Shown one piece after another: positions 21,067-30,295 of a stretch of DNA of 64,000 bases. How positions within the stretch are numbered: the first letter of the stretch is position 1; every line of letters begins with the position of its first letter. This DNA is from Pseudomonas cremoris (GTDB lineage: Bacteria > Pseudomonadota > Gammaproteobacteria > Pseudomonadales > Pseudomonadaceae), in assembly GCF_014230465.1 (NCBI RefSeq), contig NZ_JAAXCY010000004.1:62001-126000 (forward strand), read 5' to 3'. Made by a program: the position numbers and the translations under genes. The notes beneath the pieces are model-generated. The model did no database searches. It had not been told where the DNA came from and worked only from the letters and a program-made list of their open reading frames with translations.

Positions 21067-22101
21067 TCAGCTGATTTTATGCAGATAGCTGGGAAGGGGT
21101 TGTTCTGGAAGCACCGACAACACCTTCAAACGCTGCAACATGCGCTGCCGGGCCCGTTGCAAATGCTCGCGCAAATTCAACGCCGCCGCATCAAACGCGC
21201 CATGCAGCAACAGCTCCAGAATCAACCGATGTTCGGCCAACATCGCCGGATCAGCACCGATCCCCAACAAACGATAGAAAATCCGGCTGATGATCATCGG
21301 GCTCTGGCCTTGGCGGATCAACGCGGCGATCTTGCGGTTCTGCAGGCCGGCCAGGCAGCGTTGGTGCAAGTCCTCCTCGATCTGCTCGATAGCCTCCAGG
21401 CTGCAATGAGGGCTGTCCTGGGCGTCGAGCACCCGTTGCAACATGGCCTCGAGCAGTTCGCGGTCAAGGTTCGGTGCGCTCTGGCGCAGGGCTTCGGGTT
21501 CCAGGCAGGCGCGCAACTCGTAGTCTTCGGTCACTTCCCGCGCAGTCAAAGGCCCGGCCAGCCATTGGGAATAGGGCTCTTTTTCCACCAAGCCGCGATC
21601 ACGCAAACGCATCAGCGCTTCACGCACCACAGCACGGCTGACGCCATAGTGGTCGGCGGCAGCTTGTTCATCCAGGCGGTAATGGCCGAAAGCAATGCAC
21701 GTGGACAGCGCTGCGCCGATCTCCTCGACGATGCGTTCGCCCAGTGGTCGCGTGTCCACCAACTCATCTTCACCATTCAAGCCAAGGTGGGCGTGGCTCA
21801 AGGGCAGGCGCAACGGTTCCATCGCCAGGCCTTCAGGGTTGATCAGGTAACCCCGGCCGTTGAAGCGGCAGATCAAGCCTTCGGCATGCAGCAGGTCCAG
21901 CGCCTTGCGCACCGGCACGCGGCTGGTGCCGAACAATTCGGCCAGGGGTGCTTCCAGCAACACCAAGCCATGGCGGGCGGTGCCGTTGACGATCGCGTCA
22001 CGCAACACTTGGTGAATCATCGCGTAACGGGAGGCCGAGGCGGACACTGCTTTCATCACTTTCTCAGGGGCTTGTAGGACGGTGACCGGGGATTCTCTCA
22101 T
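21067..22101 (-). CDS. GntR/FCD transcription regulator with two winged-helix domains
   Basis: A 344-residue regulator, about 100 longer than a usual FadR-type protein, because it carries two GntR-like winged helices. The first is at about 25-88 (APLAELFGTSRVPVRKAL, with wing GRGYLINPEG). The second is at about 118-180 (DEQAAADHYGVSRAVVREAL, followed by LRDRGLVEKEPY). A helical FCD ligand-binding domain occupies about 185-325. It is divergent from the amidase operon, whose promoter region holds two related AT-rich dyads, so it probably controls that operon in response to a small carboxylate or amide. Confidence 0.88.
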   Translation of the reverse strand: MRESPVTVLQAPEKVMKAVSASASRYAMIHQVLRDAIVNGTARHGLVLLEAPLAELFGTSRVPVRKALDLLHAEGLICRFNGRGYLINPEGLAMEPLRLPLSHAHLGLNGEDELVDTRPLGERIVEEIGAALSTCIAFGHYRLDEQAAADHYGVSRAVVREALMRLRDRGLVEKEPYSQWLAGPLTAREVTEDYELRACLEPEALRQSAPNLDRELLEAMLQRVLDAQDSPHCSLEAIEQIEEDLHQRCLAGLQNRKIAALIRQGQSPMIISRIFYRLLGIGADPAMLAEHRLILELLLHGAFDAAALNLREHLQRARQRMLQRLKVLSVLPEQPLPSYLHKIS

Positions 22102-22182
22102 AAGTTGCGCCTGTCACCCTGCGCCACATCGATGGCACTTTTTTGGGGCTCTGAATGTAGGAATGTTACTTTTCTGCACCAA

Positions 22183-22208
22183 AATGTACTTATTAATAAA
22201 AGATACAT
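22183..22208. promoter_or_regulatory. Putative operator 1 for the GntR-type regulator
   Basis: ATGTAC at 22184-22189 and a degenerate inverted half GATACAT at 22202-22208 flank TTATTAATA. The region is strikingly AT-rich for this genome and lies about 80 bases upstream of the regulator's own start, suggesting autoregulation. It shares the ATGTAC and TTATTAAT elements with operator 2. Confidence 0.5.
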
Positions 22209-22347
22209 TATTTCATTGAAGGCCCTTGTCGGCTTCTGGGCAAGATATTTTTCCCACGATCAAAACCATCTATCCCGTAGCTCTGGGTTAAAAACCCGTT
22301 GCATGCAGAAACGCCGCTATTGAGACTGGCACGAAACCTGCCTTTGT

Positions 22348-22373
22348 AAAATGTACATTTTATTAATATGTAC
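22348..22373. promoter_or_regulatory. Putative operator 2 at the amidase promoter
   Basis: A perfect palindrome AAAATGTACATTTT (22348-22361) overlaps a wider inverted repeat GTACAT-N9-ATGTAC (22353-22373) with TTATTAAT in the middle. It ends 7 bases before the amidase Shine-Dalgarno GAGGG, so bound protein would block initiation of the catabolic operon. Confidence 0.6.
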
Positions 22374-22393
22374 GTTTTGTGAGGGTCATCCCG

Positions 22394-23716
22394 ATGTCAG
22401 ACGCCACTTCCATGGCCGAGGATTTCGCCAGCGGTCGCAGCGACCCGGTGCAAGCCCTCGAACAGGCGCTCGTCCACGCGAGCATGGCCCCCAGCGTGTT
22501 TATCTCCCTGACCGCCGAGCGCGCTCGCCGTGAGGCCGAGGCCGCTGCCGCCCGCTGGCGCGCTGGTCAACCCTTGAGCGTGTTCGATGGAGTGCCGCTG
22601 GCCTGGAAGGACCTGTTCGATGTGGCCGGCAGCGTCACCACAGCTGGCGCCGCCTATCGCCGCAATGCGCCCGCCGCGTTGCTGGATGCGCCCAGCGTCG
22701 GCCTGTTATGCCGTGCCGGGATGGTAAGCGTTGGCAAGACCAACCTCAGCGAACTGGCCTATTCCGGCCTGGGCCTGAACCCGCATTTCGGCACCCCGTT
22801 CAACCCTAGCAGCAGTGATCAGGCGCGCATTCCCGGCGGGTCCTCATCGGGGTCGGCGGTTGCCGTGGCCGCTGGCATCGTACCGATTGCCATGGGCACC
22901 GACACCGCCGGTTCAATCCGCATCCCTGCGGCGCTCAATGGTGTGGTGGGCTATCGCAGCAGCAGTCGACGCTACAGCCGCGACGGCGTATTTCCTTTGG
23001 CTCACACGCTCGACAGCCTCGGCCCGCTGACCCGCAGTGTGCGCGACGCCCTGGCCATCGACGACTTGCTCAATGGTCGTCGCCAAACCCACAGCGCCCG
23101 CAGCCTCAAGGGCCAGCGCTTCGTGCTGGCGCAACAAGAGGTCGAACCTGCCGTGCGCAATAACCTGCTGCGCGCAGTGGAGCAGCTAAAGGCCCAAGGC
23201 GCGCTGATCGAAGAGCGCGAGTGCCCGACCTTCGAAGCCACCCTGGCATTGATCAAGGACCATGGCTGGCTCGGCTCTTTCGAAGCCTTTGCCCTGCACG
23301 AAGCGCTGCTCGACAGCCCCGACGCTGAGCAACTCGACCCGCGTGTACGGCGTCGTCTCGAAGCGGCGCGTGCGCTGCCAGCGAGCCAACTGCTGCACTT
23401 GGTCGATGCCCGCCGCCGCCTGCAACAGCAGCTGGTCGATGACCTCGACGGTGCAATCCTGATCACCCCGACCGTCGCCCACGTTGCGCCCGCCTTGGCG
23501 CCGCTGGAAGCCGACGACGACCTCTTCGTCAAAACCAACCTCGCCACCCTGCGCCTGACCATGCCCGGCAGTTTGCTCGACATGCCCGGCGTGACCCTGC
23601 CCAGCGGCCGCGATGCCCAGGGCCTGCCCACCGGGTTGCTGCTCAGCGCCCCGACGGGGGAAGACGCTCGCTTGCTGCGCGCGGCGTTGTCCGTCGAATC
23701 CGTACTTAACGTTTAA
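22394..23716 (+). CDS. Amidase-signature family hydrolase
   Basis: Hydrolyses a linear amide to acid plus ammonia. The start ATG 22394 is 8 bases after GAGGG and gives 440 residues. The Ser-cisSer-Lys triad is visible: Lys72 in LAWKDLFD, the cis-serine in PGGSSSGSA (about 150-151) and nucleophile Ser174 in [12 protein letters not shown]. Similar sequences include glutamyl-tRNA amidotransferase subunit A and plain amidases, but no gatB or gatC partner is present and it heads a catabolic operon, so a small-molecule substrate such as a dicarboxylic half-amide is more likely. Confidence 0.88.
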   Translation: MSDATSMAEDFASGRSDPVQALEQALVHASMAPSVFISLTAERARREAEAAAARWRAGQPLSVFDGVPLAWKDLFDVAGSVTTAGAAYRRNAPAALLDAPSVGLLCRAGMVSVGKTNLSELAYSGLGLNPHFGTPFNPSSSDQARIPGGSSSGSAVAVAAGIVPIAMGTDTAGSIRIPAALNGVVGYRSSSRRYSRDGVFPLAHTLDSLGPLTRSVRDALAIDDLLNGRRQTHSARSLKGQRFVLAQQEVEPAVRNNLLRAVEQLKAQGALIEERECPTFEATLALIKDHGWLGSFEAFALHEALLDSPDAEQLDPRVRRRLEAARALPASQLLHLVDARRRLQQQLVDDLDGAILITPTVAHVAPALAPLEADDDLFVKTNLATLRLTMPGSLLDMPGVTLPSGRDAQGLPTGLLLSAPTGEDARLLRAALSVESVLNV

Positions 23717-23727
23717 GGAGACACACC

Positions 23728-24606
23728 ATGGCTAAAGACATCCTTTGTGCATTTGGCGTCGACGTTGACGCCGTCGCCGGCTGGCTCGGTTCCTACGGCG
23801 GCGAAGACTCGCCGGACGACATCTCCCGCGGCCTGTTCGCCGGTGAGGTCGGCGCGCCGCGCCTGCTCAAATTGTTCGAGCGCTACGGCCTGCGAACCAC
23901 CTGGTTTATCCCCGGCCATTCGATGGAAACCTTCCCCGAACAAATGAAGGCCGTGGCCGACGCTGGCCATGAAATCGGCGTGCACGGTTACAGCCACGAA
24001 AACCCGATCGCGATGACCGCCGAGCAGGAAGAGATCGTCCTCGATAAATCCATCGAGCTGATCACCCAAGTCACCGGCAAGCGACCGACCGGCTACGTTG
24101 CACCGTGGTGGGAATTCAGCAAGGTCACCAACGAACTGCTGCTGAAAAAAGGCATCAAGTACGACCACAGCCTGATGCACAACGACTTCCACCCCTACTA
24201 CGTACGCAAGGGCGACACCTGGACCAAGATCGACTACAGCCAGCACCCCGACACCTGGATGAAACCCCTGGTGCGCGGCGAAGAAACCGACCTGGTGGAG
24301 ATCCCGGCCAACTGGTACCTGGACGACCTGCCGCCGATGATGTTCATCAAGAAAGCCCCCAACAGCCACGGTTTCGTCAACCCGCGTCACCTCGAAGAAA
24401 TGTGGCGCGACCAGTTCGACTGGGTCTACCGCGAACACGAACACGCGGTGTTCACCATGACCATCCACCCCGATGTTTCCGGCCGCCCGCAAGTGCTGTT
24501 GATGCTTGAGCGGTTGATCGAACACATCCAGAGCCACGCTGGTGTGCGCTTCGTCACCTTTGACGAAATCGCCGATGACTTCATCCGCCGGCAACCGCGT
24601 ACCTGA
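23728..24606 (+). CDS. Polysaccharide-deacetylase-fold amidohydrolase (HP0310-like)
   Basis: A 292-residue NodB-fold metalloenzyme without signal peptide. Metal-site residues are visible: Asp12/Asp14 in FGVDVDA and His86/His90 in HGYSHENP, with YVAPWWEFS and [12 protein letters not shown] further on. It strongly resembles the Helicobacter HP0310 type, whose peptidoglycan deacetylase role is uncertain. Cytoplasmic members of this fold include the PuuE allantoinase and, as recalled, cyclic imide hydrolase of P. putida. Next to an amidase and a transporter, ring opening of an imide or ureide is more plausible than cell-wall modification. Confidence 0.8.
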   Translation: MAKDILCAFGVDVDAVAGWLGSYGGEDSPDDISRGLFAGEVGAPRLLKLFERYGLRTTWFIPGHSMETFPEQMKAVADAGHEIGVHGYSHENPIAMTAEQEEIVLDKSIELITQVTGKRPTGYVAPWWEFSKVTNELLLKKGIKYDHSLMHNDFHPYYVRKGDTWTKIDYSQHPDTWMKPLVRGEETDLVEIPANWYLDDLPPMMFIKKAPNSHGFVNPRHLEEMWRDQFDWVYREHEHAVFTMTIHPDVSGRPQVLLMLERLIEHIQSHAGVRFVTFDEIADDFIRRQPRT

Positions 24607-24643
24607 CCCCTGAAAACAGCCCCCCATCCCTGAGGCGCGACCC

Positions 24644-25984
24644 ATGTCCATCTACAACAAGCTTGACCTGACTGGCTGGAAACCCCGGCAACTGACGTCC
24701 CAGGAAGTGCGCTTCGCCACCTGGATCGCGTTTTTCGCCTGGGTGTTTGCGGTGTATGACTTCATCCTGTTCGGCACGTTGTTGCCGGAGATCGGCCGGC
24801 ACTTTGGCTGGGGTGAAGTGGAGCAAGCCGAGATCGCGACCTGGGTGGCGGTGGGCACCGCCGTGGTTGCCTTCGCCATTGGCCCTGTGGTCGATAAATT
24901 GGGGCGACGCAAAGGCATCATCTTCACCGTGGCCGGTTCCGCGCTGTGTTCGGCGCTGACGGCGATTGGCGGGGCGTGGGGCAAGTCGCCGCTGATTCTG
25001 ATCCGTTCGTTGGGCGGCCTGGGGTATGCCGAGGAAACCGTTAACGCCACGTATTTGAGTGAGCTGTACGGTGCTTCGCAAGACCCGCGCCTGACCAAAC
25101 GCCGTGGTTTCATCTACAGCCTGGTGCAGGGCGGCTGGCCGGTTGGCGCGTTGATCGCTGCGGGTTTGACCGCACTGTTGTTGCCGATCATCGGTTGGCA
25201 GGGCTGCTTCATTTTCGCCGCCATCCCGGCGATTGTGATCGCGATCATGGCGCGCAAGCTCAAGGAGAGCCCGCAGTTCCAGATCCACCAGCGCATCAGC
25301 GAGCTGCGTAAAAGCGGCGCGGTGAAAGAAGCGCAAAACGTCGCCGTGACCTACGGCGTGGACTACGACGAACACAGCAAGGCTGGCCTCAAGGCTGCGT
25401 TCCGTGGCCCAGCCCGTCGCGCCACCTTGGTGATCGGCGCTGCGTTGCTGCTCAATTGGGCGGCGATCCAGGTGTTCAGCGTGTTGGGCACATCGGTGAT
25501 CGTCAGCGTGCACCACATCTCGTTCGAAAACTCGCTGATCATCCTCGTGCTGTCGAACCTGGTGGGTTACTGCGGTTACCTCAGCCACGGTTGGATGGGC
25601 GACAAGATCGGCCGTCGCAACGTGATTGGCCTGGGGTGGATGCTCGGCGGGTTGTCGTTCGCCGGCATGCTGTTTGGCCCGAGCAATATGGCGATGGTGG
25701 TCGGGTTGTACAGCCTGGGGCTGTTCTTCCTGATCGGCCCGTACTCGGCGGCATTGTTCTTTATCAGTGAAAGTTTCCCCACCAGCATCCGCGCCACCGG
25801 CGGCGCAATCATCCACGCGATGGGCCCGATTGGCGCCGTGGTTGCAGGCTTCGGCGCGACCCAAGTGTTGTCGGCCGGCAGTGACTGGCAGACCGCCGCG
25901 CTGTGGTTCGGTGCGGTGCCGTGCTTCTTGTCCGGCATGTTGATGTTTGCCGCTCGCCATGTGCGTCCGGAAACCGTTCAGTAA
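24644..25984 (+). CDS. MFS transporter (sugar/organic acid:H+ symporter type)
   Basis: A 446-residue protein with 12 predicted helices in two halves. The first-half signature [10 protein letters not shown] follows helix 2 and the second-half equivalent MGDKIGRRN is present, with a long cytoplasmic loop (about residues 210-260) between halves. The pattern fits the metabolite:H+ symporters that import carboxylates and aromatic acids. It lies within the amidase operon and is likely the uptake system for its substrate. Confidence 0.87.
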   Translation: MSIYNKLDLTGWKPRQLTSQEVRFATWIAFFAWVFAVYDFILFGTLLPEIGRHFGWGEVEQAEIATWVAVGTAVVAFAIGPVVDKLGRRKGIIFTVAGSALCSALTAIGGAWGKSPLILIRSLGGLGYAEETVNATYLSELYGASQDPRLTKRRGFIYSLVQGGWPVGALIAAGLTALLLPIIGWQGCFIFAAIPAIVIAIMARKLKESPQFQIHQRISELRKSGAVKEAQNVAVTYGVDYDEHSKAGLKAAFRGPARRATLVIGAALLLNWAAIQVFSVLGTSVIVSVHHISFENSLIILVLSNLVGYCGYLSHGWMGDKIGRRNVIGLGWMLGGLSFAGMLFGPSNMAMVVGLYSLGLFFLIGPYSAALFFISESFPTSIRATGGAIIHAMGPIGAVVAGFGATQVLSAGSDWQTAALWFGAVPCFLSGMLMFAARHVRPETVQ

Positions 25985-25994
25985 GGAGTCTTTG

Positions 25995-26756
25995 ATGAGC
26001 CGTAAAGTTGCCTTGATTACCGGTGCCGCCAGTGGCATCGGCCAAGCCCTCGCCGTGGCCTATGCCCGCAATGGGGTGGCGGTGGTCGGCGGGTATTACC
26101 CGGCCGATCCTCATGACCCGCACACCACCGTGGCCCTGGTGGAAGACGCCGGCGGCGAGTGCCTGATGTTGCCGCTGGACGTGGGCAATACTGCTTCGGT
26201 AGACGCATTGGCCGATCAAGCCGTGCAGCACTTCGGCCGCCTGGATTACGCCGTGGCCAACGCCGGTTTACTGCGCCGTGCGCCGCTGCTGGAAATGACC
26301 GATGCGCTGTGGGACGAGATGCTCAATGTCGACCTGACGGGGGTGATGCGCACCTTCCGCGCGGCCACCCGGCATATGAGTGAAGGCGGCGCGCTGGTGG
26401 CGATATCTTCGATTGCCGGCGGCGTGTATGGCTGGCAGGAGCACAGCCATTACGCGGCGGCCAAGGCCGGTGTGCCGGGGTTGTGCCGGTCGTTGGCGGT
26501 GGAATTGGCGCCGTTGGGCATTCGTTGCAATGCGGTGATCCCGGGGTTGATCGAGACGCCGCAGTCGCTGGATGCGAAGAACTCGTTGGGGCCGGAAGGC
26601 TTGGCCAAGGCCGCGCGGGCGATCCCGCTGGGGCGGGTAGGGCGGGCGGATGAAGTGGCGTCGTTGGTGCAGTTCTTGACCAGTGAGGCGTCGAGTTATT
26701 TGACCGGGCAAAGCATCGTCATCGATGGCGGCCTGACCGTGCGCTGGCCGGATTAA
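25995..26756 (+). CDS. Short-chain dehydrogenase/reductase 1
   Basis: A 253-residue classical SDR with start ATG 25995 after AAGGAG. The cofactor loop is TGAASGIG, then NAGLL and the catalytic YAAAK with Ser upstream (ISSIAGG). The residues after strand 2 ([11 protein letters not shown]) do not give a clear Asp for NAD preference. It is 10 bases downstream of the transporter, so it belongs to the same operon. The alcohol or ketone substrate is unknown. Confidence 0.87.
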   Translation: MSRKVALITGAASGIGQALAVAYARNGVAVVGGYYPADPHDPHTTVALVEDAGGECLMLPLDVGNTASVDALADQAVQHFGRLDYAVANAGLLRRAPLLEMTDALWDEMLNVDLTGVMRTFRAATRHMSEGGALVAISSIAGGVYGWQEHSHYAAAKAGVPGLCRSLAVELAPLGIRCNAVIPGLIETPQSLDAKNSLGPEGLAKAARAIPLGRVGRADEVASLVQFLTSEASSYLTGQSIVIDGGLTVRWPD

Positions 26757-26776
26757 CGGGTGTACCCAATCCAAAT

Positions 26777-26863
26777 GTGGGAGCGGGCTTGCTCGCGAAA
26801 GCGGTGGGTCAGATAAGTTTATTGTGACTGAAACACCGCATTCGCGAGCAAGCCCGCTCCCAC
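26777..26863. repeat. REP doublet (REPIN), copy 5
   Basis: An 87-bp inverted REP pair lying between two same-direction SDR genes of the amidase cluster. It may partly insulate the downstream half of the operon. Confidence 0.93.
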
Positions 26864-26895
26864 ATTGGACTTGTGTTTGATCCAGGAGAATTTAC

Positions 26896-27645
26896 ATGCC
26901 TCAACTTTCTAACCGCCGCGCTGTGATCACCGGTGCCGGCAGCGGCATCGGTGCCGCCATCGCCCGCGCCTACGCCGCTGAGGGCGCACGCCTGGTGCTG
27001 GCCGACCGCAACGCCGCCAGCCTCGCCGAAACCGCGATCACCTGCCGCAACCTCGGCGCCGAAGTTCACGAGTGCCTGGGCGATGTGGGCACTGTCGAAG
27101 GCGCCCAGGCCAGTGTGGATAAATGCGTCGAACAGTTCGGCGGCATCGACATTCTGGTCAACAACGCCGGCATGCTCACCCAGGCGCGCTGCATCGATCT
27201 CACCCTCGAGATGTGGAACGACATGCTGCGCGTCGACCTCACCAGCGTGTTCATCGCCAGCCAGCGCGCCCTGCCGCACATGCTCGCGCAGCGCTGGGGG
27301 CGGATCATTAACGTGGCCTCGCAACTTGGTATCAAGGGCGGCGCCGAACTCACCCATTACGCCGCCGCCAAGGCCGGGGTGATCGGGTTTACCAAGTCCC
27401 TGGCCCTGGAAGTTGCCAAGGACAACGTACTGGTCAACGCCATCGCCCCTGGCCCGATTGAAACACCCTTGGTGGGCGGCATCAGCGACGACTGGAAACG
27501 CGCCAAAGCCAAGGAGTTGCCCCTATGCCGATTCGGCTTGGCCGATGAAGTGGCACCCACCGCCGTGCTGTTGGCAAGCGAGCCGGGTGGCAACCTGTTC
27601 GTTGGCCAGACCCTGGGCCCCAACTCGGGCGATGTCATGCCATGA
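26896..27645 (+). CDS. Short-chain dehydrogenase/reductase 2
   Basis: A 249-residue classical SDR: TGAGSGIGAA loop, LADRN with Asp after strand 2 (NAD-type), NNAGM, NVASQ and YAAAKAG. The C-terminus GQTLGPNSGDVMP fits FabG-like 3-oxoacyl or hydroxyacid dehydrogenases. Preceded by CAGGAGAA. It is a distinct paralogue of the SDR upstream rather than a tandem duplicate. Confidence 0.88.
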   Translation: MPQLSNRRAVITGAGSGIGAAIARAYAAEGARLVLADRNAASLAETAITCRNLGAEVHECLGDVGTVEGAQASVDKCVEQFGGIDILVNNAGMLTQARCIDLTLEMWNDMLRVDLTSVFIASQRALPHMLAQRWGRIINVASQLGIKGGAELTHYAAAKAGVIGFTKSLALEVAKDNVLVNAIAPGPIETPLVGGISDDWKRAKAKELPLCRFGLADEVAPTAVLLASEPGGNLFVGQTLGPNSGDVMP

Positions 27646-27658
27646 GTGAGGTGTAGCC

Positions 27659-27958
27659 ATGTGCGGACTCTGCGGGCTGCTCGGCGAAGACCTGCACTGG
27701 AGCGACCCCCTGGGTGATGAGTTGCCCCGGCGCCGCGAACGCTTGCGCCGGATCGCGGCGATCAACCAGGTGCTGGCGGTGTTCCGGCTCAAGGTCGAGG
27801 ACTTCCAAGGCGCCTCTTACCTGCTATTGGGCGCCACCGGCAAACAGGCACTGGCCAGCGGCCTGGATCAACTCTGGCAGGCCGCCGAAACCATGCTCGG
27901 CCGCCCGTTGGACCCGCTCGATCCGCAGTTGCTGGATCACTTGGAGTCAACCCCATGA
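27659..27958 (+). CDS. Unknown 99-residue protein of the CobW operon
   Basis: Not recognised. The product begins MCGLCGLLGEDLHW, with two cysteines (Cys2, Cys5) spaced like a metal or redox site, then an arginine-rich stretch (PRRRERLRRI) and a helical remainder. No signal peptide or membrane span. It starts 13 bases after the SDR, has GAGGTG upstream, and overlaps the CobW GTPase by 4 bases, so it is surely translated. A CobW partner, metal carrier or adaptor is possible; the MCG start recalls class II amidotransferases but the rest does not. Confidence 0.75.
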   Translation: MCGLCGLLGEDLHWSDPLGDELPRRRERLRRIAAINQVLAVFRLKVEDFQGASYLLLGATGKQALASGLDQLWQAAETMLGRPLDPLDPQLLDHLESTP

Positions 27959-28929
27959 GCATCGCCCTCAACGTCATCACCGGCTTCCTCGGCAGTGGGA
28001 AGACCACCTTGCTCAAGCGCCTATTGCAAGGTGAAAGCCTGGGCGACACGGCGTTGCTGATCAATGAGTTCGGCGACGTCGGCATCGACCACCTGCTGGT
28101 GGAAGAAGTCGCGCCGGACACCGTGCTGCTGCCCAGCGGGTGCGTATGTTGCTCGATCCGTGGCGAGCTCAAAGACACGCTGCTCGGTCTGCTGCAACGC
28201 CGCGAACGCGGTGAGATTCCTGCGTTCAAGCGCGTGATCCTGGAGACCACCGGCCTGGCCGACCCGGCGCCGATCCTTGCGACCCTGAACAACGACGTGC
28301 AACTGCGCGGGCGTTTTCATATCGGCCTGGTGATCACCTTGGTGGACGCCAGCCACGCGGCGCTGCAAGAACGCCTGCACCCGGAATGGCTGGCGCAGGT
28401 CGCGGCAGCAGACCGCCTGCTGCTGAGCAAGACCGACCTGGCAGGTGACTGCGCGCCATTGCGCGCGCACTTGCAGGCTCTCAACGCCGGTACGCCGATC
28501 CTCGATACCCATGACATCCACAGCGGCGATCAACTGCTGCTCGGTGAAGGGTTGCGCAGTGCCGAGCCGGCGGTTGAAGTCAGCCGCTGGCAGCTGCATC
28601 AACCCACTGCGACCACCCATGGCGCCGCGCAAGTCTGCTGCCTGACCTTTGACCAACCGTTGGACTGGGTGGGTTTCGGGGTGTGGTTGTCGATGCTGTT
28701 AAGATGCCATGGCGAACGAATCCTTCGTGTCAAAGGACTGCTCAACGTGAACGCCAGTAACGCTCCCATCGTCATTCATGGCGTGCAGCACTGCCTGCAT
28801 GCCCCGGTCCATCTGCCTGCGTGGCCGGGCAGTGACCGCCAATCGCGGCTGGTGTTTATCCTGCGCGGGCTCGACCCGGCGCAATTGCGCCGCTCGTTTG
28901 AAGTGTTCTCGCGGCGGTTCGCCGCATGA
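27955..28929 (+). CDS. COG0523 (CobW/P47K) GTPase, metal chaperone type
   Basis: A 324-residue G3E GTPase. Walker A GFLGSGKTT, the metal-binding GCVCCSIRGEL (CxCC) motif, ETTGLADPAP and SKTD are in order, followed by a C-terminal CobW_C domain (about 220-320). COG0523 proteins deliver zinc, cobalt or iron to client enzymes, such as ZNG1 clients or nitrile hydratase. Located with the metal-dependent NodB-fold hydrolase, a dedicated chaperone for it is the simplest guess. Start and stop both overlap neighbours (ATGA). Confidence 0.9.
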   Translation: MSIALNVITGFLGSGKTTLLKRLLQGESLGDTALLINEFGDVGIDHLLVEEVAPDTVLLPSGCVCCSIRGELKDTLLGLLQRRERGEIPAFKRVILETTGLADPAPILATLNNDVQLRGRFHIGLVITLVDASHAALQERLHPEWLAQVAAADRLLLSKTDLAGDCAPLRAHLQALNAGTPILDTHDIHSGDQLLLGEGLRSAEPAVEVSRWQLHQPTATTHGAAQVCCLTFDQPLDWVGFGVWLSMLLRCHGERILRVKGLLNVNASNAPIVIHGVQHCLHAPVHLPAWPGSDRQSRLVFILRGLDPAQLRRSFEVFSRRFAA

Positions 28930-30098
28930 TCACTTTGCGTGTCCTTGGCACTTCCGTGACCTTGCTGGAATGCTTGCGCGTGCGGGCCGAGCAAGAACTG
29001 GGCATTCGCCTGGTGTACCAGGTGCACGACGTCGAACAGGCCCAGCGCATCGCGGTGATGCAACCTGACAGTTATGACCTGTACGACCAGTGGTTCCACA
29101 ACGTCGACTTTGTGTGGCCGGCGCGGGCGATCCAGCCTATCGACACCCGGCGCATCGCGCTGTGGCACGAGATCAATGACCTGCCCAAGCGCGGGCGCTT
29201 GTCACCCAACGACTGTCTCGGCAGCGGCAGCGTGCCCAGCGAACGCCTGTTCGTGCAGCACGATGGCAGCCTGGGCAGCACGGTTACCGACCGCATCAGC
29301 ATGCTGCCGCTGACCCACAACGCCGACAGCTTCGCCTACCGTCCCGAGCGTTTGCCCGAAGGTTTTTGCCACGGCAATGAAAGCTGGGGCTGGTTGCTGG
29401 ACCCGGCCTGGAGTGCCCGCACCGCGTTGCAGAGTGACGCCGCCATCGGCGCCCTGGACGCTGCACTGGCCTTGCAGGGTGCGGGGCTGGCGCAGTTCAA
29501 CGACATCGGCAACATGAGCATCGAAGAGATCGATGTGCTTGCCGACATCCTGGTGCGCAAACAGAAGGAAGGGCACTTCGCGGCGTTCTGGTCGGATGAC
29601 GAAGAGGCCGCGCAATTGATGCTCAGCCCCAGCGTCGATATCCAGAGCCTGTGGTCGCCGGCCCTGATGCGCCTGCACCGCGCCGGCGTGAAATACCGCC
29701 TGGCAGTACCACGTGAAGGTTATCGTGCCTGGTTTGGTGGTTTGTCGCTGTCGCGCCATGCAAAGGGCCCGGTGCTTGATGCGGCGTATGCCTACCTCAA
29801 CTGGTGGCTGTCCGGCTGGCCCGGCGCGGTGATGGCGCGCCAGGGCTATTACATCGGCAACCCGGCGCGCAGCCGCGATCACCTCAGCAGCGCCGAATGG
29901 GATTATTGGTACGCGGGCAAACCTGCGCGGGAAGAACTGCTGGGCAGCGATGGTTTGCCACTGATCGATATTGGCGAAGTGCGCGACGGTGGCTCCTACG
30001 AGCAGCGCATGGGCCATATCGCCGTGTGGAACTCGGTCATGGATGAGCACAACTACCTGGTGCGGCGATGGGGGGACTTTATGCGCGCTCGCGGCTGA
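28926..30098 (+). CDS. Solute-binding-type protein without a signal peptide
   Basis: A 390-residue protein resembling periplasmic ABC solute-binding proteins of the spermidine/putrescine (PotD-like) group: LRVLGTSVTLLECL, YDLYDQW, then LPLTHNADSFAY and YLNWWLSGWPGAVMARQGYYIG. It begins MITLRVLG, directly at the mature-type first strand. The same frame has a TGA at 28899-28901 and no start codon between, so no export signal can be added. No permease or ATPase genes adjoin. It overlaps cobW by 4 bases. It may be a cytoplasmic ligand sensor or a repurposed binding protein. Confidence 0.78.
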   Translation: MITLRVLGTSVTLLECLRVRAEQELGIRLVYQVHDVEQAQRIAVMQPDSYDLYDQWFHNVDFVWPARAIQPIDTRRIALWHEINDLPKRGRLSPNDCLGSGSVPSERLFVQHDGSLGSTVTDRISMLPLTHNADSFAYRPERLPEGFCHGNESWGWLLDPAWSARTALQSDAAIGALDAALALQGAGLAQFNDIGNMSIEEIDVLADILVRKQKEGHFAAFWSDDEEAAQLMLSPSVDIQSLWSPALMRLHRAGVKYRLAVPREGYRAWFGGLSLSRHAKGPVLDAAYAYLNWWLSGWPGAVMARQGYYIGNPARSRDHLSSAEWDYWYAGKPAREELLGSDGLPLIDIGEVRDGGSYEQRMGHIAVWNSVMDEHNYLVRRWGDFMRARG

Positions 30099-30295
30099 TC
30101 CTTGTCGCCAATAAAGTGACAGTGAAATCCCTGGTTTTATTGGGTGAACTTCTGCTTTCTCCCAGCTAATCTGCTAAAACCAAATATTCCATAAAAATGG
30201 ATATTTTTTTGACGCCAGGTCTGCAGTTGCCAGGGAAGCCAATGAAAAAGGAACGTAGTGGCAGGGAGAGGCGCACGCTGCCAGAGGGCACTGCA

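Noticed and set aside
24644..25984. Transporter as part of an ABC system with the binding protein at 28926.
   Set aside because: It is a 12-helix MFS protein with its own symport motifs and no ATPase is nearby.
27659..27700. Class II glutamine amidotransferase start (MCG) in the 99-residue protein.
   Set aside because: Only the first residues match; the rest is too short and lacks the conserved amidotransferase blocks.
30197..30241. Earlier ATG for the GGDEF/EAL protein at 30197.
   Set aside because: No Shine-Dalgarno sequence; the ATGs at 30242 and 30296 have AGGGA and GAGGG upstream, and the latter gives the usual basic start before TM1.
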